This document shows positions 33,311 through 41,114 of a stretch of DNA of 48,044 bases, piece after piece. Where the stretch lies: NCBI RefSeq assembly GCF_000168975.1, contig NZ_AAUW01000032.1, positions 1 to 48,044 of the forward strand, written 5' to 3'. Positions within the stretch are counted from its first letter, which is position 1. Each line of letters begins with the position of its first letter. The notes beneath the pieces are model-generated. The model saw only the letters and a program-made list of their open reading frames with translations, had not been told where the DNA came from and did no database searches. The DNA is from Roseibium aggregatum IAM 12614. GTDB taxonomy: Bacteria; Pseudomonadota; Alphaproteobacteria; Rhizobiales; Stappiaceae. A program made the position numbers and the translations under genes.

Positions 33311-34999
33311 TTAGGCCACGGAGCGCTTGCGCACTTCCTGAAGGAAGGTGGCAACCTGATTGCGCAGCATCGAGGCGTTTTCCTTCAGTTGCTGGGCGGA
33401 ACTGTCGACCTTTTCCGCTGTATCGCGGGTGTTTTCGGCAGCCGCTGCAACGGTCTCGATGTTTGTCGTCACTTCAACCGTGCTGCGCGAGGCTTCGGTC
33501 GCGTTGCTGGCGATTTCCTGCGTCGCGACACCCTGTTCCTCCACGGAGGACGCGATGGACGACGCGATTTCGTTCATGTTGTTGATGATCTCGGTGACCG
33601 AGGAGATGGCGCTGGCCGCATGGCCGGTCTCGTCCTGGATCGCGGTGATCTGGCTGGAGATTTCTTCGGTCGCCTTGGAGGTCTGGGTGGCCAGTTCCTT
33701 CACTTCCGCCGCAACGACCGCGAAGCCTTTGCCGGCTTCGCCGGCACGTGCCGCTTCGATGGTGGCGTTCAGCGCCAGAAGGTTGGTCTGCTCGGCAATC
33801 GCCTGGATCAGGGTCACGACCTCACCAATGCGGCTGGCGCTTTCGGAAAGACCATGCATGCGCTGGTTGGTGGCCTGGGCTTCCCCTGCGGCGCGTGCCG
33901 CGATCTCGCTGGAAGACTGAACCTGACGGCGGATTTCGTTGACCGATGCCGACAGTTCTTCCGCTGCCGCGGCAACGGTTTCCACGTTGTGGGCTGCCTG
34001 GGAGGACGCGTTTGAGACGCGGCCGCTCTGTTCCGTGGTTCGCGCGGCCACGCCGGTCATGTCGGCGGAGGCAGCCTGCAGGTTCTGCACGGAACTGTCG
34101 ATGATGTTGAGCATCTCCATGATCTGGCGGTCGAAATCGCCGCTGAGCTGCTGGATTTCAGCTCCCTTGCGGGCAGCATCTTCCTGGCTGGAATTCTGCT
34201 GCTCTTCAAGCTGGCGCCTTGCGGCTTCGTTCCTGACGAAAATCTCCATGGCGGTTGCCATCTGGCCGATTTCATCGCCGCGGTCGGTGCCGTCGATGGT
34301 GATGCTGGTGTTGCCGTCGGCCAGAAGGCTCATGTTGCCGGTCAGTGCGCGCAATGGGCGAACCGTATTGCGGACGGCGACAACGGCAATGCCGGTCGCA
34401 ATCAGGGCACCAACAAGGGCCAGAGCGATGATCGAAGTGGCAGCGCTCCAGTAGGCAGCGGCGAGATCGTCAACGTAAACCCCGGTGCCGATCATCCAGC
34501 CCCACGGTTCGAAACCGGAACCCCAGCTATATTTTTCAATCGGTTCTTCGCCCGCCGAGCGCGGCCAGTAATAGAGCAGCGAACCGCCGCCGGCCTTGGC
34601 GTCCTTGATCAGTTCGGCAACGATCTTCACACCCGTCTTGTCGGTGAAGCCGATCATGTCGGTACCGACGAGCTTTGCATTCGGATGGACCAGGTTCGTG
34701 CCCTGGTAATCATAGGCGAAGACATAGTTGTCGCCTTCGAAGCGGATGGCGCCGATGGCTTCCCGGGCGGAGGCCTGGGCCTCTTCGCGGGTCATCTTCC
34801 CGCTTGTTTCCAGGCCATGGTAATAGGCGGCGATCGAAACCGCGCCTTCGGTGATTTCCTCAATCTTCTTGAGGCGTTCCGCGAACATCGCTGAATAAAG
34901 ACTGTTCAGACTGACCACACAGATCGCGGCTGTGAACAGCAGAATGGTCGCGATCGGGAGGCTGATTTTCCAGGTGATGGGCCAACGGGCGAAGGACAT
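33311..34999 (-). CDS. Methyl-accepting chemotaxis protein with Cache domain
   Basis: 562-aa receptor. TM1 about residues 10-30; periplasmic single-Cache domain about 35-185 (FEGDNYVFAYDYQGTNLVHP and WGSGFEPWGWMIGTGVYVDD); TM2 about 190-210; HAMP about 211-265; cytoplasmic signalling coiled coil to the end, with the hairpin tip IAEQTNLLALNATIEAARAG fully conserved. sCache_2 domains often bind small organic acids, but the ligand here is unknown. The C-terminus lacks an NWETF-type CheR/CheB tether. The ATG at 34997-34999 (MSFARWPITW) starts just before TM1; the frame runs to 35050 across a 15-bp palindrome. No che genes are nearby. Confidence 0.93.
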   Translation of the reverse strand: MSFARWPITWKISLPIATILLFTAAICVVSLNSLYSAMFAERLKKIEEITEGAVSIAAYYHGLETSGKMTREEAQASAREAIGAIRFEGDNYVFAYDYQGTNLVHPNAKLVGTDMIGFTDKTGVKIVAELIKDAKAGGGSLLYYWPRSAGEEPIEKYSWGSGFEPWGWMIGTGVYVDDLAAAYWSAATSIIALALVGALIATGIAVVAVRNTVRPLRALTGNMSLLADGNTSITIDGTDRGDEIGQMATAMEIFVRNEAARRQLEEQQNSSQEDAARKGAEIQQLSGDFDRQIMEMLNIIDSSVQNLQAASADMTGVAARTTEQSGRVSNASSQAAHNVETVAAAAEELSASVNEIRRQVQSSSEIAARAAGEAQATNQRMHGLSESASRIGEVVTLIQAIAEQTNLLALNATIEAARAGEAGKGFAVVAAEVKELATQTSKATEEISSQITAIQDETGHAASAISSVTEIINNMNEIASSIASSVEEQGVATQEIASNATEASRSTVEVTTNIETVAAAAENTRDTAEKVDSSAQQLKENASMLRNQVATFLQEVRKRSVA

Positions 35000-35015
35000 G
35001 GTTAAGTGATTCCTA

Positions 35016-35030
35016 TCGAACTCTGTTCGA
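35016..35030. promoter_or_regulatory. Palindrome upstream of chemoreceptor gene
   Basis: TCGAAC-TCT-GTTCGA, perfect 6+6 inverted repeat, 17 bp before the MCP start. Could be an operator or a 5' hairpin in the message. No nearby gene explains it. Confidence 0.35.
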
Positions 35031-35175
35031 CAAGGTTTCCTCTTAATCATTCACCAAATGCTTAAAGTGATGAGGGTTTTCTACCGTAAAAACAAATTAT
35101 TATCCTGAAACTGTCCGGCAGTCCGGATTTCTACCAAGGATATAACCTGTTATTTTTTACAGTATAGCCCGATAT

Positions 35176-37041
35176 CTATCTGCGTGCGCAGAAGACATCC
35201 CTCAATCCGGGGCGTGACCACGTGGCGTTCTGAAGTTGCCCCTTCAGCACATGCCCCTGGGATTCGTAATAGAATGTATTGGCGCTACCCTGGCGTTGAA
35301 GAGTGACTGCGCCATACCCCATTTCGGCAACGGTTGCGGACTGCATGTCCGGCGAGAAAACGACATTCAGGTCAATGCCGGCGGTGCACAGGTAGTCGGA
35401 CACGTTGGCCTGGGCCGTTTGCTGTTGCTGGAATGTCGGCTGGTTCGAGCCTTCGATGGACCCGGGTGGTACGGGACCGGCCGGGAAATCGGCACCGGGC
35501 TGACTGTCGAAGCCGCCGCTGCTGGGAGCGCCCCAGGTGCCACCGTTGCTGTCGAACCCGTTATTGCCAAAGCCATTGTTTCCGGGGGCTCCAAAATTGG
35601 CCGGACCGTTGATCACGACTTCCCGGTACGGGGTCTTTGTCACGTAAATGCCCCGGCATTCGCCGCTCGCGCCGCGCACAGTCCAGGCGTGGGACACATA
35701 AGTCTGCTGTTCCAGGATCTGTCCGGGCTCAAGCCGCGCATAAGGCCGCTCGCCGCCGCGATAATCCACCCAGTTGACCTCGATGGGCTGACGGCTGGCA
35801 TTGCGGAACACGATCTGGCCGGGCCGGACAGCTTCGACGGACCGCACGCGGCCAGCCTCGGCGCAGGAAAGATCCGAGTTGGCTTCCTCGGCGCCGCTGC
35901 CGTAGGCATCGTCCGAAACGATCTGCTGGGGCTGGGAACAGGTGGCGACGAAGAGGCGCACCGGGTTGGCGCTGCCTCTCAGGGAAACGTCGTGTGCAGG
36001 CAGGCCTTCGACCGAAATCGACAGGGCGGACTCTTTGATCATAGCCTCCCACAGCGGGTCGGTCATTTCGATGTTGACTTCCGGCAGCGAAATGCCGGCT
36101 TCATTGGCGCTGGACGACCCGAAAGCATTGTAAACGCTATCGAATTCACCTGCCGTAATTCGCACGGCCTGCGGCATGCCCTCCAGAAGACCGGCCGGGG
36201 CCTGCTGGAACGTGATCTTGGCAAACCCGGACTGCGTGGTGCAATCGGCGCGGAAGTCCCGGTCGTCCGTCTGCGGAACGGTATGCTGAAGCAACGTAGG
36301 CGTTCCGGGCTGCGTGCCGGGCTCGGCCAGCCACTCGCGTGCTTCGTTCGGGCTCACCAGAACCGGTTCGGAATTCGCCGCACCGGGATAACCGTCGCCG
36401 GTACCCGCGTTGATGTCGTCGGGCAGAGAGGCGATTTCCGTGCCAGGCGCGGAAATGGGCGTATCGACCTGGTCGAGTGGAGGCAGGCCGCCCTCCTCGG
36501 CAGGCGGTTCGATGTCTTCAACGGACGGGCTTGGCGATCCGGCCGCGTTGGAGGCGGTCTGCTGTCCGGACGCAGGCCGGTCCTGCTGGGAAGATTGAGT
36601 TGCCTCCGAAGCATTGGAAACGGGGCCGGCCGCGGTGCCGGAATTCGTGCCGACGACGCGGGCCACCGCGCCCGGCTTGCCGTCGTTCGAAACGTCGACC
36701 ACCAGCGTGCCGCCCGAGCAGAAGCTGGCGTCGCGATGCAGGACGCGGCTGTTTTCCAGGGTGACTTCAAGCTTGACGTCACAGGGCGGCAGCTTGTTGT
36801 CGCTGCCCATGGTGTCGATGACCACACCCTGGTCGTCACGGCTGATGATCGGCCGGTACTTCTTGTTGACGGTGATCGAGCGGATGCCGGGCTGCGGCGG
36901 TTCCACGTTGATGCGCATGGTTTCGGGAACCGATTGAGCCTGTGAAGGCAAGACGGACATCATGAAAACCACGCTGCAGGCGGCAAGAAGGCCGGATTTC
37001 AGCGCAGGGGCAACAAGGGCATTGGCAGCATCAAGCCGCAT
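35176..37041 (-). CDS. Secreted multidomain protein with VHL-like and MliC-like segments
   Basis: 621-aa protein. Signal peptide 1-36 (ends VLPSQAQS). Residues about 40-130: beta-rich domain with a Cys pair (LPPCDVKLEV, ASFCSGGTLVVDVS). About 130-245: low-complexity Ser/Pro/Gln linker. About 262-370: beta-rich domain with Cys267 and Cys368 ending SLRGSANPVRLFVATC. About 405-475: a segment like the beta domain of von Hippel-Lindau protein (IVFRNASRQPIEVNWVDYRG, PYARLEPGQ, TYVSHAWTVRG). About 480-540: Gly/Asn/Pro linker. About 549-621: resembles MliC/PliC lysozyme inhibitors (YLCTAGIDLNVVF, YESQGHVLKGQ, closing Cys618). Probably periplasmic. GGAG precedes the ATG. It lies 100 bp downstream of regA on the same strand. 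Domain calls are by eye. Confidence 0.72.
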   Translation of the reverse strand: MRLDAANALVAPALKSGLLAACSVVFMMSVLPSQAQSVPETMRINVEPPQPGIRSITVNKKYRPIISRDDQGVVIDTMGSDNKLPPCDVKLEVTLENSRVLHRDASFCSGGTLVVDVSNDGKPGAVARVVGTNSGTAAGPVSNASEATQSSQQDRPASGQQTASNAAGSPSPSVEDIEPPAEEGGLPPLDQVDTPISAPGTEIASLPDDINAGTGDGYPGAANSEPVLVSPNEAREWLAEPGTQPGTPTLLQHTVPQTDDRDFRADCTTQSGFAKITFQQAPAGLLEGMPQAVRITAGEFDSVYNAFGSSSANEAGISLPEVNIEMTDPLWEAMIKESALSISVEGLPAHDVSLRGSANPVRLFVATCSQPQQIVSDDAYGSGAEEANSDLSCAEAGRVRSVEAVRPGQIVFRNASRQPIEVNWVDYRGGERPYARLEPGQILEQQTYVSHAWTVRGASGECRGIYVTKTPYREVVINGPANFGAPGNNGFGNNGFDSNGGTWGAPSSGGFDSQPGADFPAGPVPPGSIEGSNQPTFQQQQTAQANVSDYLCTAGIDLNVVFSPDMQSATVAEMGYGAVTLQRQGSANTFYYESQGHVLKGQLQNATWSRPGLRDVFCARR

Positions 37042-37141
37042 AAGCGATCTCCGTGGGAGCGCAGGTTATCACCGTTTGGGAATACTTAGGCAAAGTGGCG
37101 GTCTAAGGGCAAGCCCGCAATGGCGGAAAACCCTGCCTTTC

Positions 37142-37699
37142 TCAGCGTGGCGCGCGCTTTGCCAGGATCCGTTGCAGGGTGCGGCGGTGCATGTTCAGCC
37201 TGCGGGCGGTTTCCGAAACATTGCGGTCGCAAAGCTCGTAAACCCGCTGGATATGCTCCCAGCGGACCCGGTCCGCCGACATCGGATTTTCCGGTGGCTG
37301 GGCCTTGTCTTCCGGTTTGCGGGCCAGTGCAGCGACGATATCGTCCGGATCGGCGGGTTTGGCCAGATAGTCGATGGCCCCCAGTTTGACCGCCGTAACG
37401 GCGGTTGCAATGTTGCCGTATCCGGTCAGCACGATCGCGCGGGCATCCGGGCGGCGCTGGCGAAGCTGCTCGATCACGTCGAGGCCGTTGCCGTCCTCAA
37501 GCCGCATGTCGACAATGGCGAAGGCCGGTGCGTTCTGGGCGATCTTGCCCGTCGCGTCTTGAACACTGTCGGCGGTTTCCGTCGTAAATCCGCGTTTTTC
37601 CATGGCGCGCGCAAGGCGCTGCTGAAACGGCTTGTCGTCGTCAACGATCAGGAGGGTCATGTCCTCCGAAGTGTTCAAGGCAGGTGTCTGGTCCGTCAT
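37142..37699 (-). CDS. regA: Response regulator RegA/ActR/PrrA
   Basis: 185-aa two-domain regulator. The receiver has acidic pocket IVDDD, phospho-acceptor Asp64 in FAIVDMRLEDGNG, and the conserved Thr/Lys (VLTGYG, YLAKPAD). A short Pro linker leads to a Fis-type HTH, ETARRLNMHRRTLQRILAKR, which is almost invariant in RegA/ActR. In other Alphaproteobacteria this pair controls redox-dependent genes for respiration, CO2 or N2 fixation and photosynthesis. It is 14 bp downstream of regB. The common senC gene does not accompany it here. Named regA, actR or prrA by species. Confidence 0.93.
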   Translation of the reverse strand: MTDQTPALNTSEDMTLLIVDDDKPFQQRLARAMEKRGFTTETADSVQDATGKIAQNAPAFAIVDMRLEDGNGLDVIEQLRQRRPDARAIVLTGYGNIATAVTAVKLGAIDYLAKPADPDDIVAALARKPEDKAQPPENPMSADRVRWEHIQRVYELCDRNVSETARRLNMHRRTLQRILAKRAPR

Positions 37700-37713
37700 T
37701 GGCTCTACCGGTC

Positions 37714-39120
37714 TTATTCTTCCGTCTTCTCCTGCACCGCGGATGAAGTCACGGGCACAGCATGCATTGTTTGCGCTTTATTGCCGTTATGGGGTGTAAA
37801 AGCCGTTTCGTCCACTCTGCCGTCCTGTTCAAACACCTGGCGCGGCCAGCTCACCCGGATGTGAGCCCCTGTCTGGGGCGGGGCAGAGTTTTCAAGATGC
37901 AGCTTGGCACCCGTGCGTTCCAGCAGGGTTTTGGCGATGAAAATGCCCAGGCCAAGTCCGCCGCCCGTGCCGCGTTGCGGCGACTTTCCGCCGCGCACGG
38001 AAACGTAGGGGTCGCCGATCTTGCCCAGAATTTCGACCGAAAATCCCGGCCCGTCGTCCAGGATCGATATCGAAAGCGTCGTTTCATCCCAGGTGGCGGA
38101 CACATCGACGCGGGTCTTGGCGAAGTCGACGGCATTTTCCAGAAGATTGCCCAAGCCGTAGCGGATCGCCGCGTTGCGTGTGCCCACCGGTTCGGCGCCG
38201 GTGCCGGTTCCGGTGGAGTGGATCGCAACGCCCGTGCCCCGGTGCGGATCGACCACATCTTCCAGCAATTGTGACACCGGCATGCGCTGGTAGGTCCGGT
38301 CTTCCTCGCTCGAAAGGCTGGTGAGCTGTCGCAGGATCGACCGGCAGCGCTCCGCCTGGGAGCGGATCAGGGCCACGTCTTCACCTCTGGGGTCGCCTGC
38401 CTCGAATTCGTCCGACAGTTCCTTGGCCACCAGATAAATGGTGGCAAGCGGTGTGCCGAGTTCATGCGCGGCAGCGGTCGCCAGACCGTCCAGCGCGTTG
38501 AGGTGCTGTTCGCGAGCAAGCACGAGCTCGGTTGCCGCGAGCGCGTCTGCCATCTGGCGAGCTTCTTCGGCCACGCGGAAGGCATAGATCGCCATGAAGC
38601 CGAGCGTGGAGACAAGCGCGATCCAGATGCCGACCGAATAGACGATCGGAAGCGAGAAATCGGCACCCACCGGCCAGGGCAGAGGCAGATGGAAGATCGC
38701 AACCAGGCTGGCGCAGACAGTGGCCAGAATGCCAAGCAGGATGGTGTAGCGGGCCGACAGACCCGTGGCGGACACCATGACCGGCGCCATCAGAAGAAAC
38801 GCAAAGGGATTGCCGAGGCCGCCGGTCAGGAACAGAAGCCCGCTCATCTGCAGGATGTCATAGGCAAGTTGCAGGGCCGCTGCGCGTTCCGACAGGCGCA
38901 TGGCCGAGGGCCAGCGGATCTTCAGGAAGATGTTGAGCCAGGCCGAAAGGGCCACCATTGCGAACGCAGGCCCGGCCGGCATGGGATAGCCGAGACCGAC
39001 ATGCACCACCAGAAGCGCCGCCGACTGACCGCCAACGGCCAGCCAGCGCAGGCGGACCAGCGTATCGAGTTTCAGGCGCCGGTGCGGCAGGGTGATATTG
39101 GACGTCGGTTGTTCTTGCAT
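37714..39120 (-). CDS. regB: Redox sensor kinase RegB/ActS/PrrB
   Basis: 468-aa membrane histidine kinase with about six helices in the first 185 residues. The quinone-binding signature GGLGNPF is at residues 100-106; the H-box is AAAHELGTPLATIYL with His219; the redox-active Cys of RegB is conserved at residue 259 (SQAERCRSILRQL); the ATP-binding part has NLLENAVDFAKT and GGGLGLGIFIAKTLLERTGA. So both known redox inputs, quinone and Cys, are preserved. A C-terminal tail of about 45 residues follows the kinase. It begins a unit with regA and is divergent from secB, 195 bp away. Confidence 0.94.
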   Translation of the reverse strand: MQEQPTSNITLPHRRLKLDTLVRLRWLAVGGQSAALLVVHVGLGYPMPAGPAFAMVALSAWLNIFLKIRWPSAMRLSERAAALQLAYDILQMSGLLFLTGGLGNPFAFLLMAPVMVSATGLSARYTILLGILATVCASLVAIFHLPLPWPVGADFSLPIVYSVGIWIALVSTLGFMAIYAFRVAEEARQMADALAATELVLAREQHLNALDGLATAAAHELGTPLATIYLVAKELSDEFEAGDPRGEDVALIRSQAERCRSILRQLTSLSSEEDRTYQRMPVSQLLEDVVDPHRGTGVAIHSTGTGTGAEPVGTRNAAIRYGLGNLLENAVDFAKTRVDVSATWDETTLSISILDDGPGFSVEILGKIGDPYVSVRGGKSPQRGTGGGLGLGIFIAKTLLERTGAKLHLENSAPPQTGAHIRVSWPRQVFEQDGRVDETAFTPHNGNKAQTMHAVPVTSSAVQEKTEE

Positions 39121-39315
39121 CTGGGCTTCTTGGAGAACGGGAACACACCCCTTTTGAAGCGGATTCCGGCGGCTGGCAAGGCCGGGGCTCTTGTGCCGAC
39201 AAGGCGTAAGTGGTAGCCACCCGCTAACACGGTTGTCCGGATCACGCGGGCCGGCGGCCAGCCGGAGGGATTTAATAGCTCTTCATTTCAGATCAGCACC
39301 GCGCAACGGAATGAG

Positions 39316-39819
39316 ATGATGACCGACACCAATGACGGCGGCGCGCAGCCGCAGGCGGAGAGCGCAGCAGCGCCGGGCATGCACATCCTTGGCCAGTACA
39401 TCAAGGACCTGTCTTTTGAAAACCCGAATGCGCCGCGCGCCCTGGGGCCGGGCGATCAGCCGAAGCTCGACATCAACGTCAACGTCGGTGCCCAGCAGAT
39501 CAGCGACGATCAGTTTGAAGTCGTCCTGACCCTGAACGCCAAGGCCGAGCGCCCGGACATGGTGATGTTCAACGTCGAACTGGTCTACGCAGGCCTCTTC
39601 AAGATCACCGGCGTGCCGAAAGAGCACATGCATCCGTTCGTGATGATCGAGTGCCCGCGCATGATTTTCCCGTTCGCACGCAACATCCTTTCCGAAGCGA
39701 CCCGCAACGGCGGCTTCCCGCCGCTGATGCTCGACCCGATCGACTTCGCCCAGCTCTACCGCCAGAACATGGCCCAGCAGGCCGCCGCCCAGCAGGCGAG
39801 CGAGCAGAAGCCGAATTAA
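39316..39819 (+). CDS. secB: Protein-export chaperone SecB
   Basis: 167-aa tetrameric chaperone that keeps Sec substrates unfolded and hands them to SecA. IKDLSFENPNAP near the N-terminus, YAGLFKITGVP and the conserved ECPRMIFPFARNILSEATRNGGFPPLML (in part) are diagnostic. The N-terminal 25 residues are variable and the C-terminus is Gln/Ala rich. Two in-frame ATGs (39316 and 39319) could both serve. It is followed by a strong terminator and a repeat element and is divergent from regB. Confidence 0.95.
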   Translation: MMTDTNDGGAQPQAESAAAPGMHILGQYIKDLSFENPNAPRALGPGDQPKLDINVNVGAQQISDDQFEVVLTLNAKAERPDMVMFNVELVYAGLFKITGVPKEHMHPFVMIECPRMIFPFARNILSEATRNGGFPPLMLDPIDFAQLYRQNMAQQAAAQQASEQKPN

Positions 39820-39843
39820 GGTCAGTCGATCCCAGTTTCACAG

Positions 39844-39878
39844 AACCCGTCCCGGGCAACCGGGTCGGGTTTTTGTTT
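39844..39878 (+). terminator. Rho-independent terminator after secB
   Basis: AACCCGTCCCGG, loop GCAA, CCGGGTCGGGTT then TTTG; 11 of 12 stem positions pair. It begins 24 bp after the secB stop. Confidence 0.88.
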
Positions 39879-39985
39879 GCCCGCAAGACTTTCCAGTCAG
39901 ACTTGAGGGAAGCGGCCAAAGGCAGGATTCTTACTCCCTGCGGGAGGGCAATCTTGTGTGGCAGGAACACACTGCAGGCACAATC

Positions 39986-40120
39986 GTCACCCCGGGCGAG
40001 CACCGCGAGACCCGGGGCCTACTCGTTTCCAGAGAGTTGGTGTGGGCAGACAGTCGTCAAAAAGCGTCGGGGCTTAGGCGAGTAGGCCCCGGCTCCGCGC
40101 TGACGCTTGCCCGGGGCGAC
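39986..40120. repeat. Palindromic repeat element, copy 5 (two arms)
   Basis: Left arm 39986-40025 (GTCACCCCGGGCGAGCACCG core) and right arm 40078-40120 (ending GCTTGCCCGGGGCGAC) are inverted copies, with GGGGCCTACTCG and CGAGTAGGCCCC matching exactly at the inner ends. The centre begins TTTCCAGAGA as in copy 4. It fills much of the 396-bp secB-moeB gap; I see no gene there, and reading frames across it are repeat artefacts. Confidence 0.87.
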
Positions 40121-40215
40121 ACCGTGGAAGGCTCGGCAAGTGCACGCATTGAGGATGTCGCTCACAAGCGCTTGCCTATACGTCAAGATGCGAACGGGTC
40201 GAGGCGGGAAACCCC

Positions 40216-41019
40216 TCACGCCTCCTCCAGCAGCTCCACCCAGGTTTTCGGAGTGTCGCCGTTGAGTGGGTTCTTCGCGGAACGCTTGTAGCGAATGGTT
40301 TCCAGGCGCACGGTTCTGGCGTCGAACAGGATCATCCGGCCGACCAACCCCTCGCCCGTTCCGGTCAGTTCCTTCAGCACTTCCATGGCCTGCATCGCGC
40401 CGATGATGCCCGTCAGCGCACCAAGGATGCCGGCCTGGGCGCAGGTCGGCAGCAGGCCGTCGCGCGGCTTCTGCGGGAACAGGCACCGATAGGTCGGATT
40501 GGCTGTGCCGTCCAGGCCGGTTTCATAGGGCTTCAAGGTGGTCAGCGAGCCGTCGAACTGGCCGACGGCGGCCGTTACCAGCGGCTTTTGCGCAAAGAAG
40601 CAGGCATCGGACACCAGGTAGCGGGTGTCGAAATTGTCCGATCCGTCCACCACCAGATCGTAGCGGGAAACGAGCTGCATGGCATTGTGGCCGGCAAGGC
40701 GGGTGGGGTGCGGCTCGACCTTCACATTGGGGTTCAGCCGCGCGATCGCTTCCGCCGCACTGGCGACCTTCGGCTCGCCGAGCTGCTCGGTATCGTGGAT
40801 CACCTGCCGCTGCAGATTGGACAGCGAGACCGTGTCGTCGTCGGCAATGCCGAGCGTGCCGACACCGGCGGCGGCCAGATATTGCAGCACCGGCGCACCG
40901 AGGCCACCTGCACCGATCACCAGCACGCGGGCATTCTTCAGCTTCTGCTGACCGGCGCCGCCGATTTCCTGCAGCACGATGTGGCGGGCGTAGCGTTCCA
41001 GTTCGGCGGGCGAAAGCAT
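40216..41019 (-). CDS. MoeB/ThiF-like adenylyltransferase
   Basis: 267-aa E1-like enzyme that adenylates the C-terminus of a ubiquitin-like sulphur carrier (MoaD or ThiS). ERYARHIVLQEIGGAGQQKL, ATP loop VLVIGAGGLGAPVLQYL, SLSNLQRQVIH and VDGSDNFDTRYLVSDAC are diagnostic. Of the four zinc Cys of E. coli MoeB, the first pair is reduced to PTYRC and the C-terminal pair is replaced by NPLNG, so the zinc site appears lost, as in other rhizobial homologues I recall. Whether it serves molybdopterin or thiamine is open; no moa or thi gene is near. The ATG at 41017-41019 is the family start (MLSPAELERYARH). It is downstream of hrcA on the same strand, 95 bp apart. Confidence 0.9.
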   Translation of the reverse strand: MLSPAELERYARHIVLQEIGGAGQQKLKNARVLVIGAGGLGAPVLQYLAAAGVGTLGIADDDTVSLSNLQRQVIHDTEQLGEPKVASAAEAIARLNPNVKVEPHPTRLAGHNAMQLVSRYDLVVDGSDNFDTRYLVSDACFFAQKPLVTAAVGQFDGSLTTLKPYETGLDGTANPTYRCLFPQKPRDGLLPTCAQAGILGALTGIIGAMQAMEVLKELTGTGEGLVGRMILFDARTVRLETIRYKRSAKNPLNGDTPKTWVELLEEA

Positions 41020-41114
41020 GTCGGGTCCTGTCTGGCTGGTCTCGGGTACAGATGGGGGTGGAGCGGGCGGCTGGTCAAGCCCGTGCCCGTTTGGGAAAAC
41101 CGGTATAGGCAGGC

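Noticed and set aside
37142..39120. RegB/RegA as sign of a nearby photosynthesis gene cluster.
   Set aside because: No bch, puf or crt gene is in the window, and the pair is widespread in non-phototrophic Alphaproteobacteria.
39651..40085. A 144-codon plus-strand frame running from inside secB across the gap.
   Set aside because: Its later part is repeat copy 5 read as protein, and its start is inside secB in another frame.
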